Below, one piece after another: positions 13,193-23,118 of a stretch of 64,000 nucleotides of DNA (the first letter of the stretch is position 1; each line of letters begins with the position of its first letter). Both the position numbers and the translations under genes were made by a program. The stretch lies in NCBI RefSeq assembly GCF_047495875.1, contig NC_092471.1:4237001-4301000 (forward strand), given 5' to 3'. The DNA comes from Pithys albifrons albifrons (taxonomy: Eukaryota > Chordata > Aves > Passeriformes > Thamnophilidae). The notes under the pieces were generated by a model. It ran no database searches. It was not told the DNA's origin and saw only the letters and a list, made by a program, of their open reading frames with translations.

Positions 13193-13428
13193 CATGTTTG
13201 CTCAGAGTGAAAGGAGAAATGCCATTTGTTCTTTGTAATGGGGTGTAATGTGGGTCTGTGGTACTGGGTGGACTGGGATGAGCTCTATTGGCTATTTTTT
13301 GAACAGTGCTCATGTTTGCTCAGAGTGAAAGGAGAAATGCCATTTACTCTTTGTAATGGGGTGTAATGTGGGTCTGTGGTACTGGGTGGACTGGGATGAG
13401 CTCTATTGGCTATTTATTGAACAGTGCT
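13193..13428. repeat. 118-bp tandem duplication, two near-identical copies
   Basis: Copy 1 spans 13193-13310 and copy 2 spans 13311-13428, directly abutting. Reading them base by base I find three differences: 'gt' to 'ac' within 'ccatttgttc'/'ccatttactc', and one T to A in 'gctatttttt'/'gctatttatt'. This is about 97% identity. The unit matches no mobile element that I recognise. The high identity implies a recent duplication or ongoing homogenisation. Confidence 0.97.
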
Positions 13429-13913
13429 GGTATTTCTCAAGGTGACCTCAGCTGGTGGCTGGAGCTCTTCCACAGACATCCATAAAGTATTCATGATTAT
13501 TATTCAAATGGACAGGTCTTATTGTGCACTTGTATTAAATTGATAACAATCAAAATGTAGCTGTTTCTTTAAAGTTTATTTTATTATAACAAATTAAAAT
13601 TGCCATTTACAGATCCATTGATCCTCATTCCATGTGAGTGTAATACAACTCAGTGCTTGTGTATAAGTTACAGTCATAAACTCCTGTAGTTTTACCCTTC
13701 AGGTACAAAATTATCTGACTTTTATTCTTCCATTTAAACCTGGCTGATGGTCTCCCATCTGTAGCATGGATTTGCTTCTCTTTCTGCTGAGACTGACTTA
13801 TCTGTCAGGTAAAAGAGCTTCCCCTATATGTGATTATATTTGGAACATAATAGGAATAACTATTGCTTAAGCTTAATGAAAGAGAAGTGCCAATTAAAAA
13901 GCTGGTTGAACTT
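13429..13913. other. Unique non-coding sequence
   Basis: AT-rich sequence between two tandem duplications. No gene, RNA or transposon recognised. Confidence 0.5.
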
Positions 13914-14085
13914 TCCATAACAATGAGAATACAGACAAGTTCCTTTAAAAGAATAGTGCAGCATATTTAAGGACTAGTATAGTATTTAAATAATAGTGTG
14001 GAGTATTTAAAAAGAATTAACTGTCCATGTCAATGAGAACAGGGGCAGGTTTCCTTTAAAAGAGTAGTATAGAGTGTTTAAAGAG
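13914..14085. repeat. Diverged tandem duplication, period about 110 bp
   Basis: The segment starting at 13914 ('tccataacaatgagaa') recurs at 14024 ('tccatgtcaatgagaa'). Both are followed by a shared 'ttcctttaaaag' block, a 'tagt' motif and a 'tttaa(a)ga' block. The alignment needs several substitutions and small indels, so this duplication is older than the 118-bp one 0.5 kb upstream. Inside copy 1 the word 'agtatttaaa' also recurs at short spacing. Confidence 0.7.
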
Positions 14086-16675
14086 CTGTTTGGCAGATAT
14101 GTGCAAGGAAAACTACGTCTCAGGCTCTATTTCTGCAGATGGTTTTATTAGATCATTAAAAAGTTATATACAAAGGGCAGCATTTCTTACCAAGAAAATG
14201 AGATTTTAAAATAACTCACATTAGTGGTCAGTCCTTGTTATGTATGTTTGAGTCCTAACAGCTGTAATGATTTGTTTTAAAGGAGCCATCTCAACCTGTG
14301 CTGATTTTTAGGCCTTTACTGATTGATTTGACTTGTTTGATGTATTATAAATCACACAGCTATAAAGTCACAGTAAAAATTCCATTAAACTTGTGAGGTA
14401 AAAAAAAAAAATCCATAAATAAACCAGCACGAAATGCAAGACAGCAGCAAATGTGCTATTTCTTTGCCTTTTTTTAAATTTAAGTTTAAGTTTACAGCCA
14501 AGGCCATTTTTATGTGAAGAAAAACAATGGCAACAAATAAGAATGTACTGGGAGTCTCACTATGGAGGTGTATTTTATTTCCTGTACTTGAGCAATATTT
14601 CAGTTTCCTTTACTGGGCCTCTATAAAGCTGTTTTGTGTTGCTTCATTCATCAGAACTGGTTATATGTCTTTTCAAATTAAGAGTCTTGATGAGAAAAAC
14701 TTGTTAAAACCCACTGAAAATTAGCTAGAAGAAGTAAGGACTTCCAAAAATTACTCCTCTTTTTTTTAATTTATTAATCCTTGTATTTCCAGTCTAGGAC
14801 CACCTAGACTGTCTATCCAGGGCCAGTGCTGAACCTCACACCAGACTATTTTCTGTGTGATGTCTTCTTGCTCTATATTATGAATTGTGAATTATCCCTT
14901 TTCACTTCCACATTTAGGCTGAGTTGATAAATACTGAAGTAATTCTTTAGAATGGACCAAAACTTTGCAAATGAGATCTTTAAAAGCAAAAAGACCTAAT
15001 CTTCTCAAGTTAAAGGTCTTAAAAAGCCAAATAAATTGTAGTGACAGAATTCTTGGTATTTTCTTAATAAAAATGAAATCTAAGCCTAAATGTAAATTAA
15101 AATTGATTTTTATTATTATTATTGAAGTAGGGAGATGTTGTTAGAATTTATATTTTTATTTTTTAATATTCATAAATTCAGAAACATTCATATTATTTCA
15201 TTGTATCCCAACATCTTCAGAGACACAAGGTATAATATTCAAGGTCTCTGCCTTGGGCCAGTTTGTTCCCTTCTGAGGAACAGGGTAATCTCCAAAAGAT
15301 CACAACCAGCTTTTGTCAAGCAGGAAATGCTGGAAAATCTGTGTCTGGCGCTGTGACCAGTGAGGTTTATAAGGCAGGGAAAATATTCCTATAGTTATTG
15401 TGGGATAGATGAATTTTCCATACTGTTCAGGCAGAACCATAAGCACACTATTTAGGGCATATAAGTTTAGGGAAGAATACATTTCATGTTAGATAGATCT
15501 GTAGAGGCAAATGCCTAGAATCCTGCAGTGTATTCCTTGGTATATATAATAGGAACATTGAGAGTAGACAAGACACAAAGATGCCCCATGGACCTGATCA
15601 TTGCTGTTCACAGCAGTAGTGCAGTTGTAAAGAGGTATCCATTCCTCTGGAAAGGGGCACCATTCACTCTCTTCCAATTCTGAGTCATCCTCCTGCTGGA
15701 TTGTGTGCCAGCAAGTGAACAGGCACTGGAGATGTGCACTGGGCACACAGAAGTGGGCACTGGTCTTGGGTGCCACTCAGTGCATTGCACACAGTGGGAC
15801 ACACCACGGGAATGGGCATTAATGAGCCATGGAGAGGGAATCCCAATGGAAGAACAGTCACAGAGTCATCACTGCTGCTCTGAGTCAGAATGGGCTTGAA
15901 GGAAATCAGTAAATCCACCCAAGAGTTGTATTAACCTGCTGGATGGGGATTCCTCTCCAGCTGCCTGGCAGATCCAGGAGACTGTGCAGCTGGTTGCAGG
16001 TTTGGACTGTTGCTTTCTGTAGCAGTGCATGTGCTGGGAGTTTGTACCATGGTGGATGTGGCTGCCTCGAACTAGTGTCAGACCTAACAGATGGAGAGGG
16101 TGCCCCAAATGTTGCAGCTCATGACTGGTCAAAGGTAATCATACACACATACAGAGTTTCTGAAATTTCTCAGTAAAATTCTGTACTACTCATCCTTCAC
16201 AGGATCACAACAGAAGTCTCAGAAAGAAGCTCCTTTCTCTCTGTTGTTTTTCTCTCTTTTTTTCCCCCCATTTCCTTGCTTCTTATTTCAAGTATTTTTG
16301 TGACTGCATGGAACACATCTCATTAATCTCCCATCAGTTTTCCTCTGTTGGTCTGTCATTTCATCCACACTTCAGAATTCTGACATCAAGTGCTATTCTT
16401 GACAGGTCGAATATTTGTTCCAGAAGGTTTATTCCTCTTGCATATGCAGAAACCATTGCAATTAGATAGTAAGGAACATTTTGGTTGCTTTACTCAAATG
16501 AATGACATTCTGTTGTTCTACATGTGTATGCACATTGAGATTATTACAGAAGCAGAAATAGCTGGATAACCCTACCCTTGAAATCCTCTTTTCAGTCACT
16601 GCAACTTTAGAGAATGTGACATTTCAAATGCTACAGTGGAAGAAATACCTGTTATTTCATGCACTGGGACTTATA
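14086..16675. other. Unique non-coding sequence
   Basis: No gene recognised. At 15690-15810 the plus strand repeats words related to 'gcactgg' and 'gcacac' in an irregular way, and open frames overlap on both strands (15489-16176). This looks like a decayed low-complexity or minisatellite-like patch rather than coding sequence. A pyrimidine-rich tract lies at about 16227-16290. Confidence 0.5.
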
Positions 16676-17148
16676 CTATCTTTTTCTTGCTAAAGAAATT
16701 TTTGTATGTCTTTTGTCAGTTAACCTGATAAATAACCAAATGGGAATTTTAAGGAGCAATGTGGGGTCTCTCACGGCAAGAAATCTCAGAGACCACCTGG
16801 AATTACTACTGAACAACAAAAAAAAGACATACATTTTATTACTGCTGAGCACCCTTCCTTTAATCACTTTATCTGTCCTGTACACTGATGTCTGCCTCCT
16901 TATCTCATGTTTTTCCTGCAGCTTCTTAGAAACACTTCGGTTTGTTCGATGTTCTTTGTTAAAGTCATGGGTTTTGCTCATGTCAGCCCCAAACTGCTGC
17001 AAGATTAATGCTCCAAGATTACCATGAGTCTGTACAAACTCCTTGGCAGGATTAGTAGAGGCCATTGCTGCTTCAGATAATGGAGATAATCTAGACTGGT
17101 GAGACTGCAAGCAGGATGGAGGTGTAATCACAGTGATGCCAAAATAGC
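16676..17148 (-). other. Unassigned exon-like open frame (candidate exon or retrocopy remnant)
   Basis: On the minus strand a pyrimidine-rich run (about 17195 down to 17157) leads to an AG at 17150-17149, a plausible splice acceptor. The frame entered there is open from 17148 to 16676. Its first roughly 80 codons are polar and protein-like, including 'SRLSPLSEAAMASTNPAKEF' and, further on, 'MSKTHDFNKEHRTNRS'. The downstream part becomes hydrophobic and chance-like. A possible but imperfect donor (ATG|GTAATC) at 17022-17021 would define a 126-nt exon, a multiple of three. The segment 'STNPAKEFV' loosely recalls the PAM2 peptide that binds poly(A)-binding protein, but one position is missing, so I do not claim it. 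No family was recognised, no flanking exons were found, and no ATG with upstream regulatory context is evident. It may be a cassette exon of a large host gene, a processed-pseudogene fragment, or chance. Confidence 0.3.
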
Positions 17149-20100
17149 CTATTTAGTGTGTGAAAGTAGGGCACAGGAAAGGTAAAGAGAGCACATGGAA
17201 ATGTGCTCAGTGCTCCTGTTGAACAGTGGGAGGGCACTGTGACAACCTGCATTTATTTCAGCTCCCTTGGCTGCCTGTGTTCACCTCAACATATATTTGC
17301 AGCATGAAAACCAGTTAAAAAGTCCTTGGTGCCCCCAGCAGAGCTTAGATCTCTATGTGTTGGATAATAACACATTGAAAGATACTCATATGTGCCAAAG
17401 TAACAGAAAACTGCATAAAAAACCTCTGTGGTGAGATTGTGACCATCCCTGGAATAGCTGCTCCCTGCCAGAACACAGTTTGTTGTCTCCAGCAGAGCTC
17501 AGGAGCTGTTGGCTTTCCAAAGAGAAGTGCAGAATGCAGGAAAACCACCTGCTTTTGCTGTAGGTTGCTGATGCAGGAATAGGCTGGGATGTGGCAAAGC
17601 AGAGCCTGGGTGGGTGAATGCAGAGAATGGCAGCAGAGCTCTCCCTTTGATGTCTGCTGTGTTTGACAGAGTTTCCCGGGTGGCAAAGCTTCTTTCAGGG
17701 TAATGTTCCTGTTAGAAAGAGCTAATTCAGGAGACATCAAATAGTTCCCCATTTAGCTTATTTTAAAGGAACTCAGTATTGAAAGTGAAGGAGATACCAG
17801 TGAGATACCAGTGAGAGCAGCAGGTGGGTAAATGTGTGTGGGGTGAGCAAGCAAAGGAGCCATTTCAGGCTACAATTGGAAAAAAAAAATTGGCTTTATG
17901 CCAGTTTGGCTTGAGATACATTTGAAAGTGTCACTGGAATAAGACTTCTCCACTGTTTTTACCTACAAAGAGGAGTGTGTTTACTTGTTACTTGCAAGTA
18001 AAGAGTAAAGTTGGGAACTGAGACCCTTCATCTGACACAGTAAATATGGGTATGAAAACGTCATTCACAAGACATGAGACATGGAGATGTGAAGGAATAT
18101 AAAGGCTGGGTTTGAGTTAGAGGATGGGTATGTGCACCTCTCCTGGATAAAAAAAAAAAGAGAAGTCCAATCTCTGGGGGGCTTTTCCTGCTTTGTGATA
18201 CATGACCTGTGTCAGAGCCATGGATACCAACTTACCTACAACCTTCTCCTTCCTAACACCCTTGAGATCACACAAACATCTACTTTCAAAGTGCCAGCTG
18301 GTTACTCTCTGCACTTTATCCTTTTTGCTCGTAATGAGATGTGTTGCCTGTGCTCACAATAGCAGTGTTGACCTTGAAAAAACACGATTCCAGGTCCAAT
18401 TATCCAATTTCCAGTTGATGGCTTGGCCTGAAGCGGTGTCTTGCCATTGCCCTGCCTTCCCAGAGCCTATGGAATGCTCAGAGGGAGCAGGTGCCCACTG
18501 CACATGCAGAGTGCAGATGATTTAGTCATCTGTCAAGCTGATGCTCTCCTAATAAGCCTAATTAGCTGCAGATTTACCTGTTCCCTGCATTCTGCATCAA
18601 AGTGGCTTCCTGCAGCATGAAGGTGCTCCACACACCCAGCACTTCCAAAGCTTGGAATGTCTACTCCATAGTCTCTCCTGTATATTTCCTTCAACAGATT
18701 TTTTTAAAAGTTAAACCTATTTTACCATTGCACAATCTGCTGTATGGGCACATAATCCAAATGTAGTGTGATGGAAGAAGATCCTCTTACCTTAATTATT
18801 TTGTAGATACTCAAGAATATCTCTCAGCACCAAGATTTGACTTCATTACTGAATTGAGTTTGAATATACTGGGAGCACACAGAGGCTGAATGCCACTGCC
18901 TGCACTTAGCAGAGCAGCAGCACAAGGCACTTTATGTAATGTCAATTATTCTGAATGTTTTTCACGATTTTTCATATTTTCGACATTACAACATCCACAA
19001 GTATTTGGAAAGTGTTTCTTTTCATGGCAGTCAAGCATCCAGCTTGAGATTATAATATCATATCTCTCTGATTACTATTTTGCCTTTTTCCCTTCACTAG
19101 GGGATTGTCAAATGGGTGTAGCTGATGATACTTCACAAGCTGACTGAACAAAAAAAAGGCTAATTTTTTCAGCACTGACAGTATTTGCATTATATATATT
19201 ATATAGAAATAAATTTGCAATCTCCCATAGAACAGATTTACAATCTGGGCCCTTGCAATTAAAGAAAAAACTGAGTCCAAATCTAAATTGGAAGAATCAG
19301 ATATAGAACATATTTGTGCAGTGAGAAGGAGATGTTTTGGAGTTTTTCCATTTGGTTCAAATGTTTGAGGAAGGAAATAGTATTTTTATTATGTTCTTTA
19401 ATGGCAGTAGTATTGAAATTTTTACTATGACTCTTTCTGCTGAAATGCTCAGGCCAGCAAATTTATTGAGTGCTTTATTCCTTGCTCACTCTGGCATCTC
19501 TATGGCATAAGCACATGAGGGCATTATACACAGAGAAAAAAACACTTCTCAGTACTCAAGAATCAGTTATTTTTATTGCTTGAGTGTTGCCACACTCAGA
19601 AAAAATTAAAGGCAAGATAGATATTTCCAAGAATACCTTCAGATAGTGCTTTCAAGGTATAATCCATCTTTATAGTACTTTTGCAAGAGGTTCTAGAAAC
19701 ACTATTCGTCTCATATATAGTGTTCCAAAAGATTTTTCTGGAAAAATGTCTGATTAAATTGAAGGCAAGAAGTTAGAAGTTGTTTGGTGAACATTCTCTT
19801 ATCAAAATCTCACATAAAATCATGTTAACTCCTGTACTCCATTCAGCAGAGCAGAATTCCTACTTAGAGTAGCAATTCGTGAAATTATCAAGATGCTCTT
19901 TGATTATCTTCAGACTTTCCTTCTCTGTGGGGGAATGGCATTTTCACAGGCTATTCCTGCTTGCTCTTGGTTTCCTCAGTCTGGGGATTGCAAAAAATAA
20001 AATGCTATTAATGGCCTATGGCAGACTTTATACCCTGCAGAAGAAGTGAGATGCAGCACACGGTTCAGGTGCACTTCTGTATAGTGGATGTTCATTGATA

Positions 20101-22921
20101 CCCTCCAGAGAAATGTAGGTTTTTTTTTAAACAGCATCACCATTTTAATGCTTAATGTGTCAGCATATCTGCTCCTTTATCAATGTGCATGCTATTTATT
20201 TATTTATTTTCATTTCTGGTGGTGTGATTTGGCTGTATTGCATTGAAAGCCTTGTCTTTATTTTGGAAGAATTTCTTCATTGCAAAGACATTGGACCACA
20301 TTTTTCAGCTTGTGTAAACTGCCATCCCCTTGATTTCACTGCTGATACTTCATTCCTAAGAAATACCATGGAAATTATTTGTGTCCCTGAGAAGAAAGTC
20401 TGCCTTTCTCAGTTCCATTTATAAGAAAATGGAAAAGGAAGAACATAAATACAGTTTGAAGCCTTTGTCTTTTTTTTTCCTGAGACTTGCTTGTGCTTAC
20501 TAAAGTTAGCTGCTATTCTGGCATTGAATTCAGTAGTCTGTAATCTTGTTCTTCATTTGTTTTAGAATTTAGGAGCTCTGTTTGTCCTGGAAGTCTCTCC
20601 TGAGACAGACAATTACTGTCACATCCACTGGCTGATGGAACAGAGCCCAGTTCATTGGATTTATTACAAGTATTGTCAATCTGAAATAAAAAAGACACTT
20701 AAATGAACTGGTGAAAGGTGCATATACTGACTTGGAATACAGTATTTTATTTCTTATTTGTATCATATTATATGGTTTGCATATTTTCACAGCCCTTGTT
20801 CAGTGTAAACCTCTGCCATAATCAAGCTTTGGCTTCAGAAGAGTAGCAGGATTATATCATCATTTTCTCCTGCCTTCAGTCTGTGATCACTGTGTTTGAC
20901 TTCCCACTGGCGTGAGAACAGTAACAAAATGAGCACTGACAAAATCCCATGACGTGCAAGTCCCGTTTGCTGATCCCACATTGTCTCTGGAGTCCATGGA
21001 GCTGCAAGTTTGCAGCCTGGAGAGCACCCCACTGTCTCTGTCAGCTTTTGGTTCTGTCTGGCTCTGTGTTAAACCTTTCTAGTTGGTTTGAGAGAGGCTG
21101 GACAACAGAATGAATGAACAAATATATAATTGCACTTTAATGGCTTCTTTCCTAAAGGTTCCTTCATACTTGGTTAAATACAGGATCATAAAAATATAAA
21201 GGTGTTTGCTGCCCAGTCACTGTGAAAAGGAAGACTTTCTGCTTGCAGCTATTTAACATTCATCCAGGCAATTTGTTCTTTTTCTGACATAATTGGCTTG
21301 GCTTTGGATAATTACAGGTCTAATAAACTGATCAGGAAACCTTCCTATTTTTCAGCAAAATAATATCCTCACAGATAAAGTGACCTATAGATCCTCCACT
21401 GCGGATGTGGCTGAATTGAGTGGTGCTATTGAAGTTAAACCTGTAAAATAGAGAAGCACAGGAAGACTTTATCAAAGCAATCTGTAATATTTAAGCAGAA
21501 TGAAATCAGCTGGGTATAAATGAGATCAAAGCCTTAAGTGAGGTTTGGAGGGTGAAGAAAAGGCTGCAGTGGTGAATAGCGATTACTTGTAGTTAATTTA
21601 AACTTACTGAAAGATTTAAGGATCAAAGTTGGGTCTTTTGAGGAAGGGGATTCATCCAATTTCCTCTACTTATATTTTCCCAATATAAATTAATCTTGAT
21701 AATATATTTTATTAGCTTTTTACTTTATTTTTTTTTTTTTTGGTAAGAGCAGGAGCACTTTGTCTGTCATCTGCCAAAACTCTTCAGCTTTTGTTTATTA
21801 AAATCACACTGCACAAATCAAACTGATCTCTAAATTCTATTTTGAGGTACTTTTTCACCATGCCTGGTTTCTCAAAAGGCAGGCTGAAATACAGTCATGC
21901 ACCACAGCACTGTTTGTAGATGAGGGTAGCAGAGAGAAGCTGTTTGTGCTCACCTCATGATATGCAGAGTAAAACGTTTTTCAGTGTATTTCTTACTTAT
22001 TGAAGCATAAAACTCTTTGACCTTTTGAGTATATAACATAGCCCAAAATATTAATACTGCATTCTTAGTAAATTCCATTGAAGTGCTATTTAGCAAATAC
22101 ACATTGTCAAGTTTTTGTTCATTTTCTGTTTGGCTTCTAATGATTGTGACCATTATGTTTATTATGTCTTTTAAAACTATTGTGCAACAGTAATAACAAA
22201 AAAAGAAAAGTCTGCTACTAACTGAATAATCTAGTGATGAAAACACATTTTAATGAGTGAATGATATAGTTCCTTTTTTGAAGCTTAGTAGCTAATAATA
22301 CACCTTCAACACCAGTATGTGTCAAAACCCTCCAAAAATTGCTTCCTTTTTAATTTTATGTTAGTGTTTGACAGCTGTGCCAGTACTAGTGTATATTATT
22401 AATATATAGCTGAATGGCATTTTAAATCAACTATATTACAAATTGTCCTGCTTGAAGTAATAAAATTAATAGCTGTGTAGCAAAATAATAAAGAAAAGAT
22501 TAATCAGGTATGGCATGGGAATAAAAAGGCTCTCTGAAATTAGATTTCTGGGGGTGTTTAGCAGTAATTTTGCTTTCCTTAACAATTTTTTTTCTGATAA
22601 TTAAACATATGTGTTACAATTCTAACCAAAAATGCTATTTAGGAAAATGCTCCCACCAGGCAGCTCTGGTAGTCCAGTATCTCTCCCCTCAGTATGAATT
22701 AAGAACTCTGGGGTATGTTACATTCCTTTAGATACTCGTGTGAATGTGTAATTCAGACAGCCTAAAATAGGGGTAGATTTCATTTAAGGTTGTACTCATT
22801 TGATATACCTGGTAGATGGTTGTTAGGCTCAGACTCTCAGGATGAGCTTTAACCTGGTTGAGGACACCGTGAGGCGTTGGTGGAAGGTTCTTCTGACTGA
22901 ATCTTTGTGCACAATCCTGCT
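17149..22921. other. Unique non-coding sequence
   Basis: No gene, RNA or transposon recognised over 5.8 kb. Minor features are an exact 11-bp tandem repeat at 17791-17812 ('gagataccagt' twice), poly-T runs near 20120 and 21729-21742, and homeodomain-like AT-rich stretches at 18520-18610 and 21255-21345. Confidence 0.55.
18520..18610. promoter_or_regulatory. Candidate conserved non-coding element (weak)
   Basis: The stretch contains 'ctgtcaagctg' (similar to a TALE-class TGTCA site) and 'cctaattagctg' (a TAATTAG homeodomain core) in otherwise unique sequence. Such motif clusters are common in developmental enhancers, but the assignment is inference from texture and short motifs only. Confidence 0.15.
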
Positions 22922-23118
22922 GGCAGCAGGATCAGGGTGGAGCTGGCACAGGGTCAGGGTGGAGCTGGCACAGGGTCAGGGTGGAGCTGGCAGCAGGGTC
23001 AGGGTCGAGCTGGCACAGGGTCAGGGTGGAGCTGGCAGCAGGGTCAGGGTCGAGCTGGCACAGGGTCAGGGTGGAGCTGGCAGCAGGATTAGGTGGAGCT
23101 GGCACAGGATCAGGGTGA
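22922..23118. repeat. G-rich minisatellite with alternating 22- and 23-bp units
   Basis: Nine head-to-tail units can be laid out, beginning at 22922, 22945, 22967, 22989, 23012, 23034, 23057, 23079 and 23101 (last partial). Type A is 22 bp, 'ggcacagggtcagggtggag' plus 'ct'. Type B is 23 bp, begins 'ggcagcagg' and carries 'tcgagct' in its central copies. The order is B,A,A,B,A,B,A,B,A, so the inner array is a 45-bp A+B dimer. Outer units are more diverged, the usual pattern when homogenisation acts on the array centre. Because 45 is divisible by three, long open frames run through it on both strands (22842-23261 plus, 22932-23324 minus) with a 15-residue periodic product. These frames are by-products of the repeat, not genes. 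Confidence 0.96.

Noticed and set aside
16659..17027. 122-codon plus-strand frame
   Set aside because: It is antisense to the more protein-like minus-strand frame and looks like its shadow.
17023..17148. PAM2-like peptide 'STNPAKEFV' as evidence for a poly(A)-binding-protein partner
   Set aside because: One residue of the PAM2 spacing is missing and no surrounding family match was recognised, so it is too weak to name.
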